Positions 1 to 11,964 of a DNA stretch of 64,000 nucleotides are shown here, piece after piece (within the stretch, counting starts at the first letter, position 1; each line of letters begins with the position of its first letter). The stretch comes from Sulfitobacter sp. JL08 (GTDB lineage Bacteria > Pseudomonadota > Alphaproteobacteria > Rhodobacterales > Rhodobacteraceae). The notes below the pieces were generated by a model. The model did no database searches, was not told the origin of the DNA, and worked only from the letters and a program-made list of their open reading frames with translations. Location: positions 1,922,001 to 1,986,000 of the forward strand of contig NZ_CP025815.1 of the NCBI RefSeq assembly GCF_003352045.1. Reading direction: 5' to 3'. Made by a program: the position numbers and the translations under genes.

Positions 1-414
1 GGCAAACGGGTTGCTTCGGAAATCGAAGCCGAAGGTGCCATTCTGTCTGCCGAAAACCGCAGGATCGAAGCCGACCTGACAGCAGAAGAAAAAGCACTGG
101 CCGACCAGCGCGCCGAGATGGACCCGCAGGCGTTCCGCGCATTGGCCGATGCCTTCGATGAAAAGGTCCAGACCATAAGACGGACACAGGACGCCAAGGC
201 GCGCGCCCTTAACCTGCGAAACGAGGCGGAACGCACGACTTTCGTCAACACCGCCGGTCCGGTGCTTGAGGTTCTGATGCGCGATGCCGGCGCGGCTGTC
301 ATTCTTGAACGGCGCAGCGTATTCCTGAGCGCGAACGCCATTGATGTCACCGACGAGGCGATACAGCGTATGGATGCCGCTTTTGGCGACGGCAGCCAGC
401 TTCCGAAAGAGTAG
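1..414 (+). CDS. Skp/OmpH-family periplasmic chaperone (5'-truncated)
   Basis: The frame is open from base 1 to a TAG at 412-414, so the start and signal peptide lie before the window; 137 C-terminal residues remain. The visible part begins with a charged, coiled-coil-rich segment (many Glu, Ala, Lys and Arg) and ends in a compact region with an ILERRSVFLSANAIDVT-type stretch, typical of OmpH/Skp proteins. Skp escorts unfolded outer-membrane proteins across the periplasm to the Bam machine. Its place just before fabZ-lpxA matches the conserved bamA-skp-fabZ-lpxA order of alphaproteobacteria. An ATG at 118 is internal to the family fold and is not the likely start. Confidence 0.8.
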   Translation, partial: GKRVASEIEAEGAILSAENRRIEADLTAEEKALADQRAEMDPQAFRALADAFDEKVQTIRRTQDAKARALNLRNEAERTTFVNTAGPVLEVLMRDAGAAVILERRSVFLSANAIDVTDEAIQRMDAAFGDGSQLPKE

Positions 415-495
415 GCCGGCACGGCGACTCTTGCCCATTTGTGGCCCGCTTGTTAGTCACATCTGACAGCGATGATCCGAAGGTAGGACCCCGAA

Positions 496-954
496 ATGAC
501 TTCACAGCTTCTTAGCGCAGATATCCAGTTGATCCAGCGGATCCTGCCGCATCGCTATCCGTTTCTGCTGATTGACAAGGTCATCGACATTGACGGAACA
601 TCATCGGCGACAGGCATCAAGAATGTCACCATGAACGAACCCCATTTTCAGGGCCATTTTCCCGGTCTGCCGATCATGCCCGGCGTGACCATTGTCGAGG
701 CAATGGCCCAGACGGCGGCGATCATGGTCGGGGTGGCGCTGGATATGGCAGACAAGGAAATGAAAGTTTATTTTCTGGCCATTGATTCATGCAAATTCCG
801 CCGCAAGGTTGTGCCCGGCGATGTGCTTAGCATGAAACTGACCACCAAACGGGGCAAGCCCGGCGGCAAGGTCTGGAAATTCAACGGCGTTGCATCTGTG
901 GGTGATGAAATGGCCGCCGAGGCCGATTTTACCGCCATGATGGACATGGGTTAG
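496..954 (+). CDS. fabZ: 3-hydroxyacyl-[ACP] dehydratase FabZ
   Basis: A 152-residue hot-dog protein of normal FabZ length. It dehydrates (3R)-hydroxyacyl-ACP to trans-2-enoyl-ACP in type II fatty acid synthesis. The signature [12 protein letters not shown] is followed by EAMAQ; the catalytic pair is His54 and Glu68, the usual positions. A ribosome-binding site (AAGGTAGGA) precedes the ATG. It lies between the skp-like gene and lpxA, the usual arrangement in which hydroxyacyl-ACP is shared between fatty acid and lipid A synthesis; the lpxA start follows 10 bases after its stop. Confidence 0.96.
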   Translation: MTSQLLSADIQLIQRILPHRYPFLLIDKVIDIDGTSSATGIKNVTMNEPHFQGHFPGLPIMPGVTIVEAMAQTAAIMVGVALDMADKEMKVYFLAIDSCKFRRKVVPGDVLSMKLTTKRGKPGGKVWKFNGVASVGDEMAAEADFTAMMDMG

Positions 955-964
955 GAGAACCCGC

Positions 965-1747
965 ATGGCACAGATACATCCCAGCGCGATCATCGAAGAT
1001 GGCGCGGTGATCGGCAAGGGCTGTATCATCGGGCCCTTTTGTGTGGTCGGAGCGCATGTCGTTCTGGGCAGCGGTGTCGAACTCAAAAGCCACGTTGTGG
1101 TCACCGGCCATACAAGCATCGGCCATGATACGGTGGTGTTTCCGTTTTCCGTGATCGGTGAAATCCCGCAAGATCTGAAATTCCGCGGCGAATCCAGCCG
1201 CCTTGAAATCGGTGACCGTAACCGCATCCGCGAACACGTGACGATGAATGCCGGCACCGATGGCGGCGGCGGCGTGACCAGAATTGGCGATGACGGTCTG
1301 TTCATGGCCGGATGCCATATCGCGCATGATGCCCAGGTGGGTGATCGGGTGATTGTGGTCAATTCTGCGGCAGTGGCCGGCCATTGCGTGATCGGCGATG
1401 ATGTGATCATCGGCGGTTTGTCCGGTATCCATCAATGGGTGCGCATCGGGCAGGGCGCGATCATCGGCGCGGTCACGATGGTGACGCATGATGTTATTCC
1501 CTATGGTTTGGTTCAGGCCGCGCGCGGTGAACTCGATGGGTTGAACCTTGTCGGGTTAAAGCGGCGCGGTGTCGCACGGGCGGACATCACCGCCCTGCGC
1601 TCGGCATTCCACACCCTTGCACAGGGTCAGGGCACGTTTCAGGCCCGCGCCGCTGAACTGGCGGAAACCAATCAAAACACCTATGTTCAGGAACTGCTGG
1701 ATTTTGTCCTTGGCGACAGTGACCGGTCTTTCCTGACACCACGCTGA
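965..1747 (+). CDS. lpxA: UDP-N-acetylglucosamine acyltransferase LpxA
   Basis: 260 residues, normal length. Transfers a 3-hydroxyacyl chain from ACP to UDP-GlcNAc, the first step of lipid A synthesis in the cytoplasm. The N-terminal 190 residues are hexapeptide repeats (I-G-x4 rungs such as VIGKGCIIGPF) that form a left-handed beta helix. The HIAHD motif holds the catalytic His (His121 here). The C-terminal region is the helical trimer domain. It sits between fabZ and lpxI, with lpxI starting four bases after its stop, so the genes are almost certainly co-transcribed. Confidence 0.96.
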   Translation: MAQIHPSAIIEDGAVIGKGCIIGPFCVVGAHVVLGSGVELKSHVVVTGHTSIGHDTVVFPFSVIGEIPQDLKFRGESSRLEIGDRNRIREHVTMNAGTDGGGGVTRIGDDGLFMAGCHIAHDAQVGDRVIVVNSAAVAGHCVIGDDVIIGGLSGIHQWVRIGQGAIIGAVTMVTHDVIPYGLVQAARGELDGLNLVGLKRRGVARADITALRSAFHTLAQGQGTFQARAAELAETNQNTYVQELLDFVLGDSDRSFLTPR

Positions 1748-1751
1748 TCCC

Positions 1752-2540
1752 ATGCTGGCACTGATCGCGGGGCAGGGCATGCTGCCGGGCATTCTGGCGG
1801 CGCACATGGATCAACCGCCGTTGATTTGCGCCCTTGAAGGGATTGAACCTGACGGTCTGACACCGGATATGGTGTTCCGGATCGAAACACTGGGCAGCTT
1901 TCTGGCGTCGATGTCTGACAAGGGCATTAACGAAGTCTGCTTTGCCGGTGCCATAACGCGCCCTGTCATTGATCCGGCGGCGATTGATGCCGCAACGCTG
2001 CCGCTGGTGCCTGTTTTGCACGCCGCGATTCAAAGCGGCGACGACAGTGCCCTGCGCGCGGTGATGGGGATATTCGAAAACCACGGCTTTAGCATTCGCG
2101 CCGCGCACGAGATCGTACCGTCCCTGTTGCCGGATGCGGGAATACTGGGGCAGGTGCAGCCCGGTGCACAGGATGAAACCGATGCCGCCCGCGGCGCCGC
2201 AATCGTGTCAGCCATGGCACAGGTCGATATCGGGCAGGCCTGTGTTGTTGCGCAAGGACAGGCGCTTGCAGTGGAAGCCCTGTTTGGCACAGACTGGATG
2301 CTGGCATCGCTCGCTCAGCGCCCCGCGCACCCGAAGGGCGGTCTTTTGTTCAAAGCTCCAAAACCGGAACAGGACAGACGCGCCGATCTGCCGACTATCG
2401 GCCCATCCACGGTGCGCGCGGTGCAGGATGCCGGATTACGTGGCATCGTGGTCGAGGCCGGCGGCGTCATGATCCTTGAGCGTGACGCGGTGATCAAGGC
2501 CTGCGATGCCGCCGGCCTGTTCCTTTGGGTTCGTGCATGA
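1752..2540 (+). CDS. lpxI: UDP-2,3-diacylglucosamine diphosphatase LpxI
   Basis: 262 residues, DUF1009/LpxI family. Hydrolyses UDP-2,3-diacylglucosamine to lipid X and UMP, the step done by LpxH in gammaproteobacteria. The N-terminus (LALIAGQGMLPGILAAHM) and the C-terminal stretch with DLPTIGPSTV and VVEAGGVMILERDAVI are family hallmarks. Location between lpxA and lpxB supports the assignment, and no LpxH-like gene is seen in the cluster. Its TGA overlaps the ATG of lpxB (ATGA), suggesting translational coupling. Confidence 0.93.
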   Translation: MLALIAGQGMLPGILAAHMDQPPLICALEGIEPDGLTPDMVFRIETLGSFLASMSDKGINEVCFAGAITRPVIDPAAIDAATLPLVPVLHAAIQSGDDSALRAVMGIFENHGFSIRAAHEIVPSLLPDAGILGQVQPGAQDETDAARGAAIVSAMAQVDIGQACVVAQGQALAVEALFGTDWMLASLAQRPAHPKGGLLFKAPKPEQDRRADLPTIGPSTVRAVQDAGLRGIVVEAGGVMILERDAVIKACDAAGLFLWVRA

Positions 2541-3697
2541 TGCGTGTCTTTATTGTTGCCGGCGAACCATCGGGCGACAAACTGGGCGCGGCCCTGATGA
2601 CAGGGCTGCAAACGCTGGCCGGGGATGTACAGTTTGAAGGCATTGGCGGGCCACTGATGCAGGACTGCGGCCTTGTCAGCCGGTTCGATATGTCCGAACT
2701 CAGCGTCATGGGGATCGCCGAGGTTCTGCCAAGATACCGCGCCCTGATGCGCCGGATCAACGAAACAGCCGCCGCCGTGATCCACACGGCGCCCGATGTT
2801 CTGATCACCATCGACAGCCCCGATTTCTGCCTGCGCGTCGCGCGCCGGGTGCGGGCAGGCGCACCCGGCATCCGGACCGTCCACTATGTCGCGCCCACTG
2901 TCTGGGCATGGCGACCGGGACGGGCAGCCAAAATGGCAGAAATGATCGATCATGTGCTGGCCCTGTTCCCGTTCGAACCGCCACTGATGCAGGCGGCAGG
3001 CATGGACTGTGATTTTGTCGGCCATCCGGTCGTCGCCGAACCGGTCGCCACAGCGGAAGAGGCAGCCGCCTTTCGCACCCGCAGCGGCATCGGGCGCGCG
3101 CCCTTTGTTCTGGTTCTGCCCGGCTCGCGCCGGGGCGAAGTTACGCGGCTGGCGCCGATCTTTCGTTCCGCCGTGCAGCAGATGATCAAGGAACGACCCG
3201 ATCTGCGCATCGTCGTCCCCGCCGCGGCCCCGGTGGCGGGCCTGTTGCAGGATATCGTTCCACACTGGCCCGGCGATCCCATCCTTCTTGATCCGCGCGC
3301 AGCACCCCCAGAAACGGCCCTGTCGCAAAAACGCGCCGCTTTTGCAGCCGCAGACGTTGCGCTGGCCGCATCGGGCACCGTATCTCTGGAACTGGCCGCT
3401 GTCGCAACCCCGATGGTGATTGCCTACGATATGAACTGGTTCTCGCGCCAGATCATTGCCCGCATGCTCAAGGTCGATACGGTCACGCTGGTCAATCTGG
3501 TCTCGGACACACGCGTCGTGCCCGAATTTCTGGGGCCACGCTGCAAACCCGATCTGATTTCAGCTGCGGTACTGCAGGTCCTGGATCATCCCGATGCGCA
3601 ACAGCAGGAGATGGAGGTCACGATGCAGCGCCTTGGGCGCGACGATCTTGATCCGGGCCTGCGCGCTGCACAATCGGTGCTGGATTTTCTGGCCTAG
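2537..3697 (+). CDS. lpxB: Lipid-A-disaccharide synthase LpxB
   Basis: 386 residues from the ATG at 2537, which overlaps the lpxI stop; a second ATG at 2540 is equally possible. GT-B glycosyltransferase (GT19) joining lipid X to UDP-2,3-diacylglucosamine to make the tetra-acyl disaccharide at the inner face of the membrane. The N-terminal VFIVAGEPSGD motif, the HYVAPTVWAWRPGR stretch and the LPGSRRGEV motif are diagnostic. It ends the visible envelope operon; the next gene (mnmA) is convergent. Confidence 0.95.
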   Translation: MMRVFIVAGEPSGDKLGAALMTGLQTLAGDVQFEGIGGPLMQDCGLVSRFDMSELSVMGIAEVLPRYRALMRRINETAAAVIHTAPDVLITIDSPDFCLRVARRVRAGAPGIRTVHYVAPTVWAWRPGRAAKMAEMIDHVLALFPFEPPLMQAAGMDCDFVGHPVVAEPVATAEEAAAFRTRSGIGRAPFVLVLPGSRRGEVTRLAPIFRSAVQQMIKERPDLRIVVPAAAPVAGLLQDIVPHWPGDPILLDPRAAPPETALSQKRAAFAAADVALAASGTVSLELAAVATPMVIAYDMNWFSRQIIARMLKVDTVTLVNLVSDTRVVPEFLGPRCKPDLISAAVLQVLDHPDAQQQEMEVTMQRLGRDDLDPGLRAAQSVLDFLA

Positions 3698-3741
3698 GCT
3701 TTGGCCCGCGTCACTTGCGATCTGTCAGACCGCGCGCCCAT

Positions 3742-3762
3742 CTTCTTCTGTTTTCAAATATC
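3742..3762 (-). repeat. Dispersed intergenic motif, divergent copy C
   Basis: On the minus strand this reads GATATTTGAAAACAGAAGAA(G), resembling the better copies at 11965 and 34405. It lies between the convergent lpxB and mnmA genes. Similarity is partial, so membership is tentative. Confidence 0.35.
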
Positions 3763-3788
3763 CATTGCGCAGCGGATGCCGCAAAACG

Positions 3789-4934
3789 CTAGGCCCCGCG
3801 CCAGATCCAGCCGCCGCCGAAAATCCGGCTGCCGCCGGTTTCATAGAACACACAGGCCTGCCCCGGCGACACGCCCTGTTCCGGCGTCAGCAGTTCCACT
3901 TGCGCGGTCGTCGCTGACAGCGGCCGTATGATCGCTTCGCTGGGCGGGCGGGTCGAACGCACCTTGACCGAAACGTGCCATTCCACCTGACTGTCCAGCG
4001 GGGCATCACCCAGCCAGTTGATCTCGCGCACCGGTATTGTCCTGGTGGCCAGCATTTCCTTAGGGCCGACGATCACGTGTTTCTTTTCGACATCCAGTTT
4101 CACCACGTATAGCGGATCTTCCAGACCGCCGATCCCCAGGCCGCGTCGCTGGCCGATGGTGTAATGCACTACGCCGGTGTGACGTCCCAGAACCGTGCCG
4201 TTCGTATCCACGATGTCACCGGGATCGGCAGCTTCGGGGCGCAGTTTTTCGATCACCGAGGCGTAATCCCCGTTCGGCACGAAACAGATATCCTGACTGT
4301 CCGGTTTGTCAGCCACGACCAGCCCGAATTTCGAGGCCAGCGCGCGCGTCGCGTCCTTGGACGGCAGATGGCCCAGCGGAAAGCGCAAGTATTCCAACTG
4401 ATCAGGCGTTGTCGAAAACAGGAAATAGCTTTGATCGCGGTTGGCGTCTTCGGCGGAATGCAGTTCCGGCCCGTGCACACCCATCTTGCGCTGGATGTAG
4501 TGGCCCGTTGCCATGCAGTCGGCCTCAAGATCCTTGGCCGTTTCCAGCAGATCCTTGAATTTCACCCGTTCGTTGCAGCGGATACAGGGCACAGGGGTTG
4601 CGCCGGCCAGATAACTGTCGGCGAATTCATCAATCACTGCATCCTTAAAGATGTTTTCGTAATCCAGCACATAATGGGGAAACCCCATGTCTTCGGCCAC
4701 ACGCCGCGCGTCGTGAATATCCAGACCCGCGCAACACGCGCCTTTCTTGGCCAGCGCCGCGCCGTGATCGTATAATTGCAGCGTCACGCCAACCACATCA
4801 TAGCCTTCGCTGGCCAGTTGAGCGGCCACAACCGAACTGTCCACGCCCCCCGACATGGCAACCACAACCCGCGTGTCCGCAGGCGGCTTGGCAAATCCCA
4901 GCGAATTCAGTTGCGTATGTTCATCCAGCGCCAT
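3789..4934 (-). CDS. mnmA: tRNA-specific 2-thiouridylase MnmA
   Basis: 381 residues. Catalyses ATP-dependent 2-thiolation of U34 in tRNA-Lys, -Glu and -Gln, taking sulfur from a relay that begins at a cysteine desulfurase. The PP-loop SGGVDSS lies at residues 28-34; [13 protein letters not shown] and SQDICFVP carry the two catalytic cysteines. A strong ribosome-binding site (CAGGAGA) lies upstream of the ATG at 4934. It stands alone on the minus strand and shares a 146-base upstream region with the divergent sciP-like gene. Confidence 0.96.
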   Translation of the reverse strand: MALDEHTQLNSLGFAKPPADTRVVVAMSGGVDSSVVAAQLASEGYDVVGVTLQLYDHGAALAKKGACCAGLDIHDARRVAEDMGFPHYVLDYENIFKDAVIDEFADSYLAGATPVPCIRCNERVKFKDLLETAKDLEADCMATGHYIQRKMGVHGPELHSAEDANRDQSYFLFSTTPDQLEYLRFPLGHLPSKDATRALASKFGLVVADKPDSQDICFVPNGDYASVIEKLRPEAADPGDIVDTNGTVLGRHTGVVHYTIGQRRGLGIGGLEDPLYVVKLDVEKKHVIVGPKEMLATRTIPVREINWLGDAPLDSQVEWHVSVKVRSTRPPSEAIIRPLSATTAQVELLTPEQGVSPGQACVFYETGGSRIFGGGWIWRGA

Positions 4935-5080
4935 CGGCGTCTCCTGTCGGTGTCGCGGCCTCTATAGGCGGCGAATGCACGAAAATATAGGTAAATCCAA
5001 GCTATTCTTAAAGAGGGGCTTCACAGCTTCTTAAGCCTGCGCTGTGCAACCTTGCGCGCAGGATTGCAAGCAGGTGTACC

Positions 5081-5359
5081 ATGTATCTCAAAAAAGTAGA
5101 CGGCCCGCGTGCGGTCACGTTGCCGGACGGTCGGGTCATGACCCGTGCCGACCTGCCCGAACCCACGACCCGCCGCTGGGTCGCCTCGCGCAAGGCCGCG
5201 GTGGTGCGCGGTGTGGTTTACGGCCTGATTACACGCGACGATGCATTGAAACTTTACGATATCTCGGGTGAGGAGTTTCAGGCCTGGCTTGACGCCGTCA
5301 GCGATCACGGAGAAGCGGCTTTGAAAACAACTGCCTTGCAAAAGTATAGACTACCCTAG
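5081..5359 (+). CDS. sciP: SciP-like CtrA-inhibitory protein (DUF1153)
   Basis: 92 residues, matching in length and sequence type the DUF1153 family whose Caulobacter member SciP binds CtrA and DNA and blocks CtrA-activated transcription in G1 cells. The N-terminus MYLKKVDGPRAVTLPDGRVM, the RRWVASRKAAVV core and the ITRDDALKLYDISGEEFQ helix-turn-helix-like segment are typical. ctrA follows 131 bases downstream on the same strand, an informative neighbour. In Rhodobacterales the CtrA circuit governs motility and gene-transfer-agent functions rather than viability, so the exact role here is inferred. Confidence 0.88.
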   Translation: MYLKKVDGPRAVTLPDGRVMTRADLPEPTTRRWVASRKAAVVRGVVYGLITRDDALKLYDISGEEFQAWLDAVSDHGEAALKTTALQKYRLP

Positions 5360-5386
5360 ATTGCATGCCGTAGTTTCTTCACAATG

Positions 5387-5403
5387 GTAACTTGTAGTTA
5401 ACC
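5387..5403 (+). promoter_or_regulatory. Putative CtrA box upstream of ctrA
   Basis: The sequence GTAA-cttgtag-TTAACC fits the CtrA recognition pattern TTAA-N7-TTAA with one mismatch in the first half-site. A further GTTAACC lies at 5417-5423, repeating the better half-site 20 bases on. The site is about 90-100 bases before the ctrA start, consistent with autoregulation, which is known for ctrA in Caulobacter; here it is inferred from the motif only. Confidence 0.55.
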
Positions 5404-5490
5404 TTTCTTGGGCACGGTTAACCGCATTCATAAGGCCCGATCACCGGGTTCAAGCAATCGGGCCGGTCGCCCGTGTTCCGGAGACTTATT

Positions 5491-6207
5491 ATGCGTGTGC
5501 TGTTGGTTGAAGATGATCCCACAACCTCGAAAAGTATCGAACTGATGCTGACCCATGCCAATCTAAATGTCTATGCCACCGATCTGGGCGAAGAAGGCAT
5601 CGATCTGGCAAAACTTTATGATTACGATCTGATCCTGCTGGACCTGAACCTGCCGGATATGAACGGTCACGAAGTGTTGCGCCAGATCCGCCTGTCACGC
5701 ATCGAAACCCCGATCCTGATCCTGTCGGGCGCCGATGATACCGAAAACAAGATAAAGGGGTTCGGGTTTGGCGCGGATGATTACCTGACCAAACCGTTTC
5801 ACCGCGAAGAACTGGTGGCCCGCATCCATGCGATTATCCGCCGCTCCAAGGGGCATTCCCAATCGATCATCAATACCGGCCGCATCGCCGCCAATCTTGA
5901 TGCCAAGACAGTCAGCGCCGATGACAAACCGGTGCATCTGACCGGCAAGGAATACCAGATTCTGGAACTGCTCAGCCTGCGTAAGGGCACGACCCTGACC
6001 AAGGAAATGTTTCTGAACCATCTTTATGGCGGCATGGACGAACCGGAACTGAAGATCATCGACGTTTTCATCTGCAAACTGCGCAAAAAGCTGAGTGTTG
6101 CGACAGAGGGCGACAACTATATCGAAACGGTATGGGGGCGGGGATACGTGCTGCGCGATCCTGAACCCGGACAGATGCAAGACCGCCGCATCGCGATCGG
6201 CGCGTAA
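5491..6207 (+). CDS. ctrA: Cell-cycle response regulator CtrA
   Basis: 238 residues from the ATG at 5491, preceded by CCGGAGA; an upstream in-frame GTG at 5473 would add a non-conserved tail. OmpR-type regulator: receiver domain at 1-120 with Glu7-Asp8-Asp9, phosphoacceptor Asp51 (the Caulobacter number), and Lys in the DYLTKPF motif; winged-helix DNA-binding domain at about 125-230 ending in [15 protein letters not shown]. It is phosphorylated through CckA-ChpT in relatives. The C-terminus ends Gly-Ala rather than the Ala-Ala degron of Caulobacter CtrA, so turnover may differ. It follows the sciP-like gene. Confidence 0.96.
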   Translation: MRVLLVEDDPTTSKSIELMLTHANLNVYATDLGEEGIDLAKLYDYDLILLDLNLPDMNGHEVLRQIRLSRIETPILILSGADDTENKIKGFGFGADDYLTKPFHREELVARIHAIIRRSKGHSQSIINTGRIAANLDAKTVSADDKPVHLTGKEYQILELLSLRKGTTLTKEMFLNHLYGGMDEPELKIIDVFICKLRKKLSVATEGDNYIETVWGRGYVLRDPEPGQMQDRRIAIGA

Positions 6208-6256
6208 GCGCGCCGCACCTCCCTATACCAAACGCCTTCAAGCAGCATTTCTGGCA

Positions 6257-6296
6257 GGTCCGGGCCACCCACCACTCACGACAACAGGCCCGGACC
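6257..6296 (+). terminator. Inverted repeat downstream of ctrA (possible terminator)
   Basis: GGTCCGGGCC (6257-6266) and GGCCCGGACC (6287-6296) are perfectly complementary 10-base arms around a 20-base loop, 50 bases after the ctrA stop. There is no T-run after it, so it may be a Rho-associated 3' stem or an mRNA-stabilising structure rather than a classical intrinsic terminator. Confidence 0.4.
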
Positions 6297-6319
6297 AACA
6301 GGCGAACAAAACCTGTTAA

Positions 6320-10644
<4,325 letters not shown>

Positions 10645-10683
10645 GCGATTAATCCCCCATGAAATATCATTAAGTTCACAAAT

Positions 10684-10698
10684 GTTCTATAAAAGTTC
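10684..10698 (+). promoter_or_regulatory. LexA (SOS) box 1
   Basis: GTTC-tataaaa-GTTC is a perfect match to the alphaproteobacterial LexA operator GTTC-N7-GTTC, a direct repeat unlike the palindromic enterobacterial box. It lies 40 bases after recG and 65 bases before the 40-residue ORF. Another GTTC at 10674-10677 precedes it at N6 spacing. Confidence 0.7.
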
Positions 10699-10721
10699 TT
10701 TACAAATCGTGAATTAGATGA

Positions 10722-10736
10722 GAACACTTAGGGAAC
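10722..10736 (-). promoter_or_regulatory. LexA (SOS) box 2
   Basis: GAAC-acttagg-GAAC is the reverse-complement form of GTTC-N7-GTTC, again a perfect match. It lies 26 bases before the ATG of the 40-residue ORF and 24 bases after box 1. Two perfect boxes in so short a stretch are very unlikely by chance. Confidence 0.7.
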
Positions 10737-10762
10737 AAAAGCAGATATGAAGGGCTGATATC

Positions 10763-10885
10763 ATGTTCATCCAGATTAAAACCGTACTTCTCCGCTCTCA
10801 GGACACGCTGGTTCAGGATGCAGTGGGTGTTGCGGCTTTGGCTGTGATGCTGGTTGTCGGCCTACATATGCCTGTATTTGCCTGA
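10763..10885 (+). CDS. 40-residue single-pass membrane protein, probably SOS-controlled
   Basis: The reading frame runs ATG (10763) to TGA (10883-10885). AAGGG at 10750-10754 gives a good ribosome-binding site eight bases before the ATG. The product has an amphipathic, charged N-terminus (MFIQIKTVLLRSQDTLVQDA) and one hydrophobic segment, about residues 21-38, ending Met-Pro-Val-Phe-Ala. I do not recognise a named family. Two perfect LexA boxes lie directly upstream. The layout recalls Caulobacter SidA, a 29-residue SOS-induced inner-membrane inhibitor of division, but I see no sequence proof of homology. A lone open frame this short could be fortuitous; the ribosome-binding site, operators and hydrophobic segment argue against that. 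Confidence 0.6.
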   Translation: MFIQIKTVLLRSQDTLVQDAVGVAALAVMLVVGLHMPVFA

Positions 10886-10897
10886 TTTTTTCTGCCT

Positions 10898-11053
10898 CGT
10901 GCGTTTCGCGCCGGCCTTCCTGCATCCTGTCCCAACTTAGATGCTGATTGACTGACACTGCCTGTCCCAAGTCCTGATCTGGAAACGTCCGGGTCCCACG
11001 CGAAACCCACAAACCTGTCGCCGCCGTTCAAAGAACGCGCGGCGGTTTTTTTT
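10898..11053 (+). ncRNA. Structured transcript or 3' UTR; candidate small RNA
   Basis: No credible protein is encoded here. GTGCGTTTCGCG (10899-10910) and CGCGAAACCCAC (10999-11010) form a 12-base stem with one mismatch, closing about 88 bases. Inside, CCGG (10911-10914) can pair with 10989-10992, TTCC (10917-10920) with GGAA (10981-10984), and ACTT (10935-10938) with AAGT (10969-10972), giving an irregular rod. CCTGTCCCAA occurs twice (10926-10935 and 10961-10970). An intrinsic terminator follows. A rod of about 155 bases with a closing stem resembles 6S RNA in architecture, but I cannot verify the family; it may equally be the 3' part of the small ORF's mRNA. Confidence 0.4.
11021..11053 (+). 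terminator. Intrinsic terminator
   Basis: CCGCCGTTC (11021-11029) pairs with GAAC...GGCGG (11033-11045) with a small bulge, and eight T residues follow (11046-11053). It ends rightward transcription from the small ORF and structured region before the convergent IscU-like gene. Confidence 0.75.
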
Positions 11054-11071
11054 GGTTCCTTGTGATGTCAA

Positions 11072-11524
11072 TCAGGCGCAGTGGGCCTGTTCTGCCTTGC
11101 TCACTGCCTCGACGCTTGCTTCAAGCGCCAAAAGGATGGAGGCGTGGCGGTTCTTGTAATCCCGTGCAGGTTCCAGAACCGCAAGCCCGTCAAACGGAGC
11201 ATCTGGCACCGGGCCACCGGATTTCAGCATCGCGCTCAGCTGATCCCGTGCCGTTTCAATCTGGGCGCGGGTACAGCCGACAATCGCACCACCCACCACA
11301 GACGCCGCCGCCTGACCCAGCGCGCACGCCTTTACATCCTGTCCGAAATCAGCCACGCGCCCGTCCTGCACCCGCACATCGACCGTAACGGTTGATCCGC
11401 ACAGGGGCGCGCGCCGCTTAACGGTCGCGTCAGGGGCGTCCAGACGATCCAGATGCGGAATATCTGCCGCAAGCGCCAGAATGCGCCCGGAATACAGCTT
11501 GATCAGATCGGTATTGCCGCTCAT
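11072..11524 (-). CDS. IscU/NifU-like iron-sulfur scaffold protein, atypical
   Basis: 150 residues of the IscU/NifU N-terminal family. Classical IscU holds a nascent Fe-S cluster with three cysteines and an aspartate. Here the first cysteine is present in APLCGS (Cys42) and the second in KACALGQ (Cys67). The Asp normally following Cys-Gly is Ser44, and the third cysteine is replaced by Ala in the NRHASIL motif near the C-terminus. It may be a divergent scaffold or carrier. There are no isc or suf genes nearby; hisI is divergent. AAGGGAAAG precedes the ATG. Confidence 0.78.
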   Translation of the reverse strand: MSGNTDLIKLYSGRILALAADIPHLDRLDAPDATVKRRAPLCGSTVTVDVRVQDGRVADFGQDVKACALGQAAASVVGGAIVGCTRAQIETARDQLSAMLKSGGPVPDAPFDGLAVLEPARDYKNRHASILLALEASVEAVSKAEQAHCA

Positions 11525-11592
11525 GTCTTTCCCTTTTTGGTCCTATTGCATACATAATCTTCACAGGCGCAGATGCAAAAGGTTTTCCCATC

Positions 11593-11964
11593 ATGACATT
11601 CGACCCCGCCACGCTGAGCTATAATGCTGCCGGTCTGATACCCGCGATTGCGCAAGAGGAAACCACCGGCGAGGTGCTGATGATGGCATGGATGAACGCA
11701 GAGGCCGTGCAGCGCACACTGGACACCGGCCGCGTCACTTACTGGTCACGCTCGCGCAGCGCTTTCTGGATCAAGGGCGAAACCAGCGGGCATGTTCAGG
11801 ATCTGGTAGACATGCGCGTGGATTGCGACCGCGATTGCCTGCTGCTGATCATACGCCAGACCGGTGCCGCCTGTCACACCAACAGGCGCAGTTGTTTTTA
11901 CACATCTGTCGGCACAGAAGGTGAAACCGAACTGATGGCACCCATGGGGCAGGGGCCGGATTAA
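11593..11964 (+). CDS. hisI: Phosphoribosyl-AMP cyclohydrolase HisI
   Basis: 123 residues, single-domain HisI without the HisE pyrophosphohydrolase. Opens the adenine ring of phosphoribosyl-AMP in step three of histidine synthesis. Metal-binding and catalytic motifs are visible: MMAWMN near the N-terminus, TYWSRSR, the DCDRDCLLL segment and the C-x6-C of TGAACHTNRRSCFY. It stands outside a his operon, divergent from the IscU-like gene. The dispersed repeat begins right after its TAA. Confidence 0.95.
   Translation: MTFDPATLSYNAAGLIPAIAQEETTGEVLMMAWMNAEAVQRTLDTGRVTYWSRSRSAFWIKGETSGHVQDLVDMRVDCDRDCLLLIIRQTGAACHTNRRSCFYTSVGTEGETELMAPMGQGPD

Noticed and set aside
4951-4957. TGTCGCG as a SciP binding site upstream of mnmA and the sciP-like gene
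   Set aside because: A seven-base motif is expected several times by chance in 64 kb of GC-rich DNA.
10674-10687. Third LexA-like GTTC pair (N6 spacing)
   Set aside because: Spacing is one base short of the N7 consensus; kept only as a note beside the two perfect boxes.
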